This document shows, piece after piece, positions 1 to 5,521 of a stretch of DNA of 5,991 nucleotides. Source of the DNA: Terriglobia bacterium (GTDB taxonomy: Bacteria; Acidobacteriota; Terriglobia; UBA7540); assembly GCA_030049455.1 (NCBI GenBank), contig JASIKV010000078.1:1-5991 (forward strand), written 5' to 3'. How positions within the stretch are numbered: position 1 is the stretch's first letter; every line of letters begins with the position of its first letter. The notes beneath the pieces were generated by a model. That model was not told the DNA's origin and searched no databases. It saw nothing but the letters and a program-made list of their open reading frames with translations. Made by a program: the position numbers and the translations under genes.

Positions 1-2714
1 GGCGAAAGCAGGCGTTGGACAGTGGCGTTCCAGTTCTGCACGGAAGGATCCTTCCAGTTCGGGTCCGAGCCGATAAAGGGTATTGCCCGCTCGAAGCTCG
101 ATACGCTGGTGGAGCTCAGCGGGACAGCGGTCAACCCCTCTTCCAGGGTTCCTACGCCGGGTGAGTTCGCGCTGATGGGCGTGACGGCGTTGGCCGCAGA
201 GTACGACGTCGAAACCACGAAGGGGAAGGCGTTGGTGCTTCGCGCGCTGAGGCCCTCGTTCTCCAGGCCGCCGTAGAAAATAGCGTACCCGGCGCGCAAC
301 ACCAGTTTGGACGTCGGGCGATAGGCCAAACCGAGGCGCGGACCGATATCGCCGTAGGACATGAACTCCCAGACTGGTCCGTCCGTGGGCGCATAGGTTA
401 TTTTATCCATGGCCAGCAAGTTAGTAAATCCAGCAGGCACGATGCTGTCACGGTAAGTAGGCAGGACATATTTACCTGCTCCCGGGCCGGGATCCCACAG
501 GCTGGCCTCAGCCCCAAAGTACTCATGGGGGCGCCCCTCCGAGTCATACCGAACTCCGGCGCTTACGGTAAATTTCGGCGTTACCTTCCAATTGTCCTGA
601 ACGTAGCCGGCGATATAGAGGCGGCGCATCTCCGCCATGGTGCGGAAATTGCTTGCCGCTATGCTGTTGGCGCCGCCCAGGTCGTTATACGCGGCAACCC
701 CATAAGTGGAAGCTTGCGGGGTCAGCAGGAATTGCGCCACGCCCGTGCTACTGTCGGTCTTGTTGACGACGGAAGTGAATTCACCGTTGAATGTGAAGCT
801 GCCTCGAGAAGTGGGCGGGGTGAGCATGGGAAAACGAATATCCTGGAACTCAAAACCGGTACGAATCGTGTGTTTCCCCTTCAGCTTGGTGAGGTTTTCC
901 GTGGCCTGGAGCGTGTTGCTCCACTTGTTGCTGGGATTGGTGGCCGCAGAGCCCAGCATCGCGTAGGCGCCAACATACAAGCCGGGCAGCCCGCCGTTTT
1001 GCGCAACCTGCGGAATTCCCTGGATTCCGTATTGACCGGGAATGTTATTGATGTCGTTTCCATCGTACTGAAGGCGGATGTCGTGCAGGCGGCTGTAGCC
1101 GATTCGCGCCTCATTGATGAGCGAAGGCGAAAAGGTGTGCGTTTCGCTCAGCGCGTACACCTGCGCCTTGGTAGGCCCGCTTCCCGGCCGGCTGGCGGCG
1201 CCGTCGGCAACTCCCGGAAACGGCCCGGGATAAACAAGATTGGTTTTGGCCAGGCCGTAGCGGCCGAACATCGTGTCTTTTTCGCTGAAATTGTGGTCGC
1301 CTCGAACGTCGAAGGTGTTTGCCTCCGTGCTGATGACCGGAGCATCCGTGAAGTTGTTGGCAACTGTGGAAACCGTCGGGTTGGGGAAAAGATTCAGCAA
1401 GTTGATGGCGTTCTGATCCAGGCGCCCGGGGGGAATCATGTTCATATTGGCGATTGCGGCGGCGGTGGTGAAGTTGGTCATATTCATCAGCGAGCCGGCA
1501 TAGAAGGGATCGCGCACCTGGCCGCTGGCGGTGGCGGTGATGCCGGTGGGCGTATCGACTTGCCCCGCGGTTACATTGCGGGTTGTGGCAGGGTCAAAGA
1601 TTGTCCCCACGGGGAAGCTGCGGCCCAGATCGTCGGTTCTTGGTGTTCCGGTCTGCCCGCTAATGAGATCCTGGAAGTCCGTGAACCCGCTGGAGCGCTC
1701 GGCAGCAGTGGGAATCGTTTCCGTGTAGGGATTCCCCTGGCGGATGCGCGTGCCTTGATAATCCCCGAAAAAGAAGGTTCGCTTGTGGGAGCTGGGTTTG
1801 CCCAGCGGCCCGCCAAATGTGCCGCCGAATTGGTTTAGCCGGTATTCCTCCTTGGGCTCGTTTGCCGCGTCGATGAAGAAGTCCGTGGCGTCCAGCTTGT
1901 CGTTGCGCAGGAACTCCCAAACGTCGCCATGGAAGGCATTCGTTCCCGATTTGGTGACGGCATTGAGCACGGCGCCGGCCGAATGCCCGAACTCCGCGCT
2001 GTAGTCGTTCGTCTGCACGCTGAATTCCTGCAAGGCATCGGGCGGGGGCATGATCACGTAATAAGTTTCGTTCACCAGATCCCCCACGGCGCTGTTGTTG
2101 TCGATTCCGTCCAGCATGTAATTGTTCTGGTCCGCGTGAACGCCATTGGCGACGAATCCGCCGTTAGCCGCCAGCAGTCTTGTGTCTGCTTGGGAGTTGT
2201 TCACTCCCGCGCTTAACTGCGCCAGGAAGCTGGCATTCCGCCCGTTGAGCGGCAGTTCATTAATGGTGGTGGTTCCCACCACTTGTTGTAAGGCAGCGCT
2301 CTGCGTTTGGAGTGCCGCCGCGTTGGCCTTCACCTCAATGAGCTGATTCACTTTGCCCGGCTGAAGGGTGAAATCCACAGTGGCGCGCTGTTGAATGTCC
2401 AGAGGCACATGGGCGGTCTGCGCTTTTTGAAAACCGGGCGCCTCGGCGCTCACCGTGTAAATTCCGATTTTAAGGGGTGTGAACTGGTAGATCCCATCCG
2501 TGCCGGTCACCTTGGTGCGGGCAAACTTTGTCCCCTCGTCGATTAAGGTTACAGTGGCGTTGGGGATCACGGCCCCGGATGAATCGTGAATTGTCCCCCC
2601 GATGGACCCCGTGTCGACCTGTGCCCACAAGCTCGAGGCGGTCAGAACAAATAGAAATAACAGGAAGCCAATCCGCATCGTTCGGCGAAAGCCTTCCGCG
2701 AATAAGTGATTCAT
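1..2714 (-). CDS. TonB-dependent receptor, Oar-like, with N-terminal carboxypeptidase-regulatory-like domain (3' end outside window)
   Basis: Outer-membrane receptor/transporter of the Oar-like type, expected to take up or bind large substrates using energy from TonB-ExbBD; the substrate is unknown. The frame is open from ATG at 2714 to the window edge (904 complete codons). Residues 1-31 are a signal peptide (arginines, then a hydrophobic run GFLLFLFVL, cleavage likely after SLWA before Q32). Residues about 33-118 match a carboxypeptidase-regulatory-like beta-sandwich (GSIGGTIHDSSGAVIPNA, TDGIYQF, PGFQ). A plug domain follows, with ELPLNGRN near 153-160, NNYMLDGIDNN near 197-207 and EFSVQTNDYSAEFG near 230-243, then GAVLNAVTKSGTNAFHG near 247-263. 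The rest is beta-barrel, with typical strands such as GYVQDNWKVTPKF near residue 704-716. Relatives usually have about 1000-1250 residues, so perhaps 100-350 are missing. I saw no clear TonB box. The start is supported by AAGGGGGAGA six bases upstream. An internal ATG at 2678 (codon 13) would also leave a signal peptide but has no comparable ribosome-binding site. Confidence 0.95.
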   Translation of the reverse strand, partial: MNHLFAEGFRRTMRIGFLLFLFVLTASSLWAQVDTGSIGGTIHDSSGAVIPNATVTLIDEGTKFARTKVTGTDGIYQFTPLKIGIYTVSAEAPGFQKAQTAHVPLDIQQRATVDFTLQPGKVNQLIEVKANAAALQTQSAALQQVVGTTTINELPLNGRNASFLAQLSAGVNNSQADTRLLAANGGFVANGVHADQNNYMLDGIDNNSAVGDLVNETYYVIMPPPDALQEFSVQTNDYSAEFGHSAGAVLNAVTKSGTNAFHGDVWEFLRNDKLDATDFFIDAANEPKEEYRLNQFGGTFGGPLGKPSSHKRTFFFGDYQGTRIRQGNPYTETIPTAAERSSGFTDFQDLISGQTGTPRTDDLGRSFPVGTIFDPATTRNVTAGQVDTPTGITATASGQVRDPFYAGSLMNMTNFTTAAAIANMNMIPPGRLDQNAINLLNLFPNPTVSTVANNFTDAPVISTEANTFDVRGDHNFSEKDTMFGRYGLAKTNLVYPGPFPGVADGAASRPGSGPTKAQVYALSETHTFSPSLINEARIGYSRLHDIRLQYDGNDINNIPGQYGIQGIPQVAQNGGLPGLYVGAYAMLGSAATNPSNKWSNTLQATENLTKLKGKHTIRTGFEFQDIRFPMLTPPTSRGSFTFNGEFTSVVNKTDSSTGVAQFLLTPQASTYGVAAYNDLGGANSIAASNFRTMAEMRRLYIAGYVQDNWKVTPKFTVSAGVRYDSEGRPHEYFGAEASLWDPGPGAGKYVLPTYRDSIVPAGFTNLLAMDKITYAPTDGPVWEFMSYGDIGPRLGLAYRPTSKLVLRAGYAIFYGGLENEGLSARSTNAFPFVVSTSYSAANAVTPISANSPGVGTLEEGLTAVPLSSTSVSSFERAIPFIGSDPNWKDPSVQNWNATVQRLLS

Positions 2715-3081
2715 TGTGGTTCTCCCCCTTGGATTTTTTGATCCCGCGGTCCCGACAAGGCAGAATTGCAGGTGTAGGCAGCGTTGCTGAGTTGGAAATT
2801 CAGGTTGACCTGATGAGAGCCGAGAGGCAGGCCGGGAGGACGCCGGGATAACCCAGCCGTCCACCAGCGGAGTTGCGTTGCTGCTCCCCCCAGAAAACAC
2901 ATGAGCAACCACTCGCCGAAAGTTCCGAAGACACTGCGGTTTACCATAGCGAATATCCAAAGTCAAGGTGACGACCCTCCCGGTGACAATGGTCCTGGTT
3001 TCTTCCCACGCTGAATTCCCGGCCCGACGTCCCGTGCAACCGTATTGGGCGGCTCCGGAGACCTTGCGCAATTGCGCCAAC
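2715..3081 (-). other. Non-coding leader/intergenic region upstream of the receptor gene
   Basis: This 367-base stretch lies between the intrinsic terminator and the receptor start. I see no convincing gene in it. A weak promoter candidate on the minus strand is TTGACT (2966-2961) followed after 17 bases by TAAACC (2943-2938). The -35 matches 5 of 6 consensus bases but the -10 only 3 of 6, so this is a guess; it would give a leader of about 220 nt. A perfect 12-base palindrome, GCGCAATTGCGC, is at 3066-3077, just beyond the U-tract of the terminator. I recognise no known riboswitch class here. Confidence 0.5.
2721..2730 (-). promoter_or_regulatory. Ribosome-binding site of the TonB-dependent receptor gene
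   Basis: On the minus strand AAGGGGGAGA lies six bases before ATG 2714. It decides the start: the reading frame stays open for about 145 codons further upstream, so absence of a stop cannot be used to place the N-terminus. Confidence 0.75.
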
Positions 3082-3120
3082 AAAAAAACCCACCGGCGGC
3101 GTGATGTCCGACGGTGGGTT
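3082..3120 (-). terminator. Strong rho-independent terminator
   Basis: On the minus strand, arm AACCCACCG (3120-3112) pairs perfectly with CGGTGGGTT (3095-3087). After one mismatch the stem continues with a 3-bp inner extension (CGG 3110-3108 with CCG 3099-3097) around an 8-base loop. It is followed at once by a run of seven T (3088-3082, sharing its first bases with the arm). Orientation is clear because the T-tract exists on only one side. It ends the small transcription unit that begins near 3235 and would also stop readthrough from the ThuA-like gene. Confidence 0.85.
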
Positions 3121-3235
3121 CCGATTATTCCGAAAAAATGATCCGGTATTTAGTCAGTTTCCCCACACATCGGCGCGATAGCCCGACAGCTACAATTTGC
3201 CGCACCGAGTGGGAGAAAGTGATACATAGGGCGAA
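3082..3235 (-). ncRNA. Putative structured small RNA (or terminated leader RNA), family not recognised
   Basis: A transcript of about 150-155 nt is predicted between a near-consensus promoter and the terminator, with no credible ORF. Its 5' half folds into one imperfect arm spanning 3225-3146. GUAU (3225-3222) pairs with AUAC (3149-3146). UUUC plus UCCCAC (3218-3209) pairs with GUGGGG plus AAA (3166-3158), with one bulged base. UCGGUGC (3208-3202) pairs with GCGCCGA (3176-3170). GUAGC (3193-3189) pairs with GCUAU (3182-3178), closing a 6-base loop. An asymmetric internal loop (CAC opposite CUGACUAA) and a UGU bulge interrupt the arm. A U-rich linker containing six U joins it to the terminator. 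6S RNA was considered but the 5' and 3' ends do not pair. It could instead be a riboswitch or attenuator for the receptor gene 370 bases downstream. The pairing was found by eye. Confidence 0.55.
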
Positions 3236-3240
3236 GTTGC

Positions 3241-3270
3241 ATTCTATGACGCAACCCCGAAAATTGTCAA
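3241..3270 (-). promoter_or_regulatory. Near-consensus sigma70 promoter of the small RNA
   Basis: On the minus strand a perfect -35 TTGACA (3270-3265) is followed after 18 bases by -10 TAGAAT (3246-3241, 5 of 6 consensus bases). An A/T-rich stretch (GAATTTTTAT) directly upstream of the -35 resembles an UP element. Transcription should begin around 3233-3237. It is by far the best promoter match in the window, and it lies in the 3' flank of the ThuA-like gene with no ORF directly behind it. Confidence 0.7.
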
Positions 3271-3355
3271 ATAAAAATTCTTCTGCCTGCCATCATCAAA
3301 CCTAATAGTGGATAGATCAGGCGTTCATGCCGCACAGCGCCGCGGCAATCGAGAC

Positions 3356-4162
3356 CTAGTTCATCATGGGCGGCGCGGGGATGGTGACCTGGCCGGTGGC
3401 CGCCCATTCGGTCCCGCGGACAAGAGTGATTCGGAATCCCATGCCTTCCATGGACTTCACATCATGGCCGAGGGCGGTTTGGAAGACTCTACCGGCCCCG
3501 TATTTCACCGTCCAGATTAACGGTTCATCTTTTCCCGTGCCGCAAGTGCCGCCGTTCGCCCCGCAATTGTGGGGATCGTCATAGGCGGTTGCCAGCAGGT
3601 GAATTCCGGGCTGCATGCTGAGGCCGTGATAGAGCTCGTCGGTTTCGCTGAAGGTAGACGGCAGGTCGCGGGTAATGGGGTCTTGGGAATCGACGATTCT
3701 GACCGTATAAGTGTGGTAGGGAGCGTGGCTGGCGTGCTCGCGCCACGTCCCGCCGATCATTTTGTCGTACTTCTCCCAGCCCCAGAAGGCGTTGTTGGCG
3801 GCGTGATAGCTGACCAGGCCTTTGCCTTTGCGCACGAATTCCAGCATGGCGTTTCGCGCCTTCTCATCCCACCAGGGGCCCGCCGTCTGCTTCAGGTCGT
3901 TATAATTGAGCAGCAGCACGTCGTAGTTGTCAAAAGTTTCGGAGGTATTGCCGCGCACTTCCTCGTTCACGCGAACATCGAACCGGCCGGTCTGTTCCAG
4001 AATGGCGCGCAGCACCGGCGTGGTCTCTCTCCATTTGTGGTTGTTGACGCCGGTCAGAATAAGAACCTTTACCTTGCTGGGAGACTGGGCCGGCGCTTGA
4101 GAGGATAAGGACCCGGCAGTGATAATTATGCCCAAAAGCGTCAAACCTATTCGAGACATCAT
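3356..4162 (-). CDS. Secreted ThuA-like domain protein
   Basis: A 268-residue exported protein of the ThuA-like family (trehalose-utilisation type, class I glutamine-amidotransferase-like fold). Characterised relatives are linked to sugar or glycoside metabolism; the reaction of this member is unknown. Residues 1-25 form a signal peptide (LTLLGIIITAG, cleavage near APA before Q26), implying a periplasmic or surface location. The fold begins with KVKVLILTGVNNHKW (30-44). Family motifs follow: FDNYDVLLLNYN (77-88), GKGLVSYHAANNAF (113-126), GGTWREHASHAPYH (137-150), DELYHGL (175-181), and a C-terminal WTVKYGAGRVFQTALGHD (217-234) with RGTEWAATG (249-257). Length is typical. An insertion near 199-212 carries two cysteines, C200 and C207, that could form a disulfide. 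The start at ATG 4162 follows GGAGGA with six bases between; an adjacent ATG at 4159 is possible. The open frame extends to ATG 4348, but that 62-residue extension lacks a ribosome-binding site and would bury the signal peptide. Confidence 0.9.
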   Translation of the reverse strand: MMSRIGLTLLGIIITAGSLSSQAPAQSPSKVKVLILTGVNNHKWRETTPVLRAILEQTGRFDVRVNEEVRGNTSETFDNYDVLLLNYNDLKQTAGPWWDEKARNAMLEFVRKGKGLVSYHAANNAFWGWEKYDKMIGGTWREHASHAPYHTYTVRIVDSQDPITRDLPSTFSETDELYHGLSMQPGIHLLATAYDDPHNCGANGGTCGTGKDEPLIWTVKYGAGRVFQTALGHDVKSMEGMGFRITLVRGTEWAATGQVTIPAPPMMN

Positions 4163-4168
4163 GAAAAG

Positions 4169-4174
4169 TCCTCC
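4169..4174 (-). promoter_or_regulatory. Ribosome-binding site of the ThuA-like gene
   Basis: GGAGGA on the minus strand, six bases before ATG 4162. It selects this start over the longer frame beginning at 4348. Confidence 0.8.
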
Positions 4175-4359
4175 GCATTTCTGGTATTTTGCCCGATACA
4201 AGCGGCGAGGAAATATCCTATCATGTTGCGGGGCGCGAATTGGACATTGTAGATGCCCGGGCGGCGGGTGAACGGGCACCGGCGAGTGAAGTGAGGAACC
4301 ATAAAACTTGCCGAATATATGCAAGAAGTATAAGATGCCCTGCACCAATATTGATTATC

Positions 4360-4397
4360 TTGGTAAAAGCAACCAACGCTCCTGATGAACCATCGTA
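4360..4397 (+). repeat. Conserved upstream element, copy 1
   Basis: The sequence begins TTGGTAAAAGCAACCAAC (4360-4377), diverges for 13 bases, then ends with CATCGTA (4391-4397). A second copy at 5388-5425 has the same 18-base and 7-base blocks and identical internal spacing. The 18-mer contains a dyad, TTGGT-N7-ACCAA, so it could be a repressor or activator site, or a small hairpin in the leader RNA. It ends 118 bases before the start codon of the first barrel gene. Confidence 0.7.
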
Positions 4398-4481
4398 TTG
4401 ACCCGAGGGCGGAAGCATGATGCCTTGCGGGCGATCGAAGGCCAGGGATGCATCGGCGCCGCGCCAAGATGGGCCCAACAC

Positions 4482-4491
4482 AGGAAGGGGG
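4482..4491 (+). promoter_or_regulatory. Ribosome-binding site deciding a TTG start
   Basis: AGGAAGGGGG precedes TTG 4496. The surrounding bases align with the AGGAGGGGGG-ACGT-GTG context of the paralogous gene, which makes TTG a better start than the in-frame ATGs at 4448 and 4469. Confidence 0.65.
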
Positions 4492-4495
4492 AAGT

Positions 4496-5266
4496 TTGCG
4501 ATACCTCGGGAGTTTTATTTCAGCCATTACCATCATCGGGTTGATCGTGGAGCCAGCCCTTGCGCAGACGAGCGCTCCACCCGCCGGCGGGCAGACGAAC
4601 GCTCCATCAACCGTCTGGCAGACGAATACTCCAACCGTGGAGGTCTCGCTTGAGGGCGGCGGCTCCTTTATGAGGGGTAACATCTGGACTGAGACCATCC
4701 CGGTGTCGATTTGTACGCCCTCGACAACCGTGGTCTGCCCGGCCGTTTCCGGACCCTACACCACGGCGAACATGTCGAGTTCGTTTTCAACGGCGGCGAG
4801 CGCCGGCGTCACTGCGCGCATACGCTTCACGCGTCATGACGCCATCGATGGCACTTATTTGTTGACCTTGAACCACCTTTTGCTCAACGCCAAAGCCACC
4901 AATCCTGAAAACGGGGCACCGATTGTGGAATCTGGAACCTCGTTCACTCGCCTGCAGTTGGTATCCATCAACTATGCCCGATATTTCATGATTCGCAGAC
5001 GCCTTCAGCCCTTTGCCACAGCCGGAATGGGCACGAGCCGCTTCAAGGGTCCCTTGAGTGCCACGGCCCCGGCCGAGGACCTGATCGGCGGCGGCGACCG
5101 CGTGCAATTCACCTATAATTTCGGTGGTGGAGCCGACTTTCTCCTCCGTCATCACCTGATCCTGCGGTTTGAAGTTCGGGATTATATGATCGGCCAGCCG
5201 CTCCCGATTCGAGGGAACGCCCAGGGCGTCATGCCCACGGCGGGTTTGGTATACCGGTTCTTTTGA
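4496..5266 (+). CDS. Outer-membrane beta-barrel protein, first of a tandem pair (TTG start)
   Basis: A 256-residue protein predicted to be a small outer-membrane beta-barrel (OmpA-like/OMP_b-brl type); its specific role is unknown. Residues 1-23 form a signal peptide (RYLGSFISAITIIGLIVEPALA, cleavage before Q24). A short linker of three 9-residue repeats beginning QTSAP, QTNAP and QTNTP (24-50) precedes the barrel. Alternating strands run from VEVSLEGGGSF (48-58) through RIRFTRHD (108-115), LQPFATAGMGTSRF (170-183) and FGGGADFLLRHHLILRFEVRDY (209-230). The chain ends GLVYRFF, an aromatic C-terminal beta-signal typical of BAM substrates. Cysteines 73 and 81 (C-x7-C) are conserved in the downstream paralogue and probably form a disulfide in an external loop. 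TTG is chosen because ribosome-binding site, start and the following codons (TTG CGA against GTG CGA) align with the paralogue. A longer form from ATG 4448 would add 16 charged residues in front of the signal peptide. No clear terminator follows. Confidence 0.88.
   Translation: MRYLGSFISAITIIGLIVEPALAQTSAPPAGGQTNAPSTVWQTNTPTVEVSLEGGGSFMRGNIWTETIPVSICTPSTTVVCPAVSGPYTTANMSSSFSTAASAGVTARIRFTRHDAIDGTYLLTLNHLLLNAKATNPENGAPIVESGTSFTRLQLVSINYARYFMIRRRLQPFATAGMGTSRFKGPLSATAPAEDLIGGGDRVQFTYNFGGGADFLLRHHLILRFEVRDYMIGQPLPIRGNAQGVMPTAGLVYRFF
4564..4644 (+). repeat. Three in-frame 27-base tandem repeats
   Basis: The core GCAGACGA-R-YR-CTCCA recurs at 4564, 4591 and 4618, exactly 27 bases apart. It encodes three Q-T-S/N-A/T-P units in the linker between signal peptide and barrel. 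The paralogue downstream lacks them and goes directly from signal peptide to barrel, so the repeats are probably a later expansion. Confidence 0.75.
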
Positions 5267-5387
5267 AGCAATGGAAACCCGGACAGGGGGCATTGCGCAT
5301 CCGCCTGAGGATCTCGCCTCTGGACTATCGGCCCTACCTTTCTATATTCAAGTATTAAAATAGTTTAGCTGTTCAGTATTACGTGCT

Positions 5388-5425
5388 TTGGTAAAAGCAA
5401 CCAACTGCGCCGAAGCGTCATCGTA
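5388..5425 (+). repeat. Conserved upstream element, copy 2
   Basis: This copy has TTGGTAAAAGCAACCAAC (5388-5405), 13 divergent bases and CATCGTA (5419-5425), matching 4360-4397 in order and spacing. It ends 116 or 117 bases before the GTG start of the second barrel gene, almost the same as in copy 1. An AT-rich stretch just upstream (5341-5380) may hold the promoter; TGGACT (5321-5326) with TATATT (5343-5348), 16 bases apart, is a weak candidate. Confidence 0.7.
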
Positions 5426-5428
5426 GCT

Positions 5429-5452
5429 GCCGGATGCCCGGTGGCATCCGGC
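5429..5452. repeat. Perfect 10-bp inverted repeat (strong hairpin) in the second barrel leader
   Basis: Arms GCCGGATGCC (5429-5438) and GGCATCCGGC (5443-5452) are exact complements around the 4-base loop CGGT. No T-tract follows on the plus strand, so it is not a standard rightward terminator. It starts four bases after the conserved upstream element and has no counterpart in the first leader. It may be an RNA stem affecting mRNA stability or translation, or a REP-like intergenic element. Confidence 0.65.
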
Positions 5453-5507
5453 TAAACGGCTAACAGAACGTCGTGGGCGACTCCACCGTACTTGCGGGGG
5501 GTCTGGC

Positions 5508-5517
5508 AGGAGGGGGG
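5508..5517 (+). promoter_or_regulatory. Ribosome-binding site deciding a GTG start
   Basis: AGGAGGGGGG lies just upstream of GTG 5522; the AGGAGG core is eight bases from the start codon. No in-frame ATG precedes the signal peptide nearby. Confidence 0.7.
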
Positions 5518-5521
5518 ACGT

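Larger units (their letters stand above)
4163..4495. other. Divergent intergenic region with 5' leader of the first barrel gene
   Basis: These 333 bases separate the leftward ThuA-like gene from the rightward barrel gene and must hold promoters for both. For the barrel gene a weak candidate is TTGCCG (4308-4313) with TATAAG (4329-4334); the 15-base spacer is shorter than ideal. I found no convincing promoter for the ThuA-like gene. A 6-bp inverted repeat, TGCCCG (4254-4259) and CGGGCA (4273-4278), could be an operator or RNA hairpin. The 38-base element shared with the second barrel gene is at 4360-4397. Nothing else here is recognisable. Confidence 0.5.

Noticed and set aside
525..1838. A 437-codon open frame on the plus strand
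   Set aside because: It lies wholly antisense to the receptor gene, whose translation shows clear family motifs. Its own product has no recognisable motif and is a by-product of GC-rich codon use.
2711..2947. A 78-codon minus-strand frame ending in an ATGA overlap with the receptor start
   Set aside because: The overlap suggests translational coupling, but the frame has a weak ribosome-binding site, no motif and no support from composition. It is probably leader sequence.
2715..3150. The receptor frame stays open upstream to a TAA near 3151
   Set aside because: It would run through the intrinsic terminator and put residues before the signal peptide. ATG 2714 with its strong ribosome-binding site is the sensible start.
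3082..3235. Assignment of the small RNA as 6S RNA or a known riboswitch
   Set aside because: Its ends do not pair into the closed rod with central bubble expected of 6S RNA, and I could not match conserved cores of cobalamin, c-di-GMP or other common riboswitches.
3569..4108. A 179-codon plus-strand frame
   Set aside because: It is antisense to the ThuA-like gene, has no motif and has no credible ribosome-binding site.
4163..4348. Longer N-terminus for the ThuA-like protein from ATG 4348
   Set aside because: The added 62 residues hide the signal peptide, and GGAGGA sits ideally before ATG 4162.
4360..4397. Conserved upstream element as a c-di-GMP riboswitch
   Set aside because: GGTAAAAGCAACC looks superficially like GEMM-type strings, but the paired helices and conserved tetraloop/receptor arrangement are not present.
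4787..5293. A 168-codon minus-strand frame
   Set aside because: It is antisense to the first barrel gene, which has a signal peptide, a paralogue and a C-terminal beta-signal.
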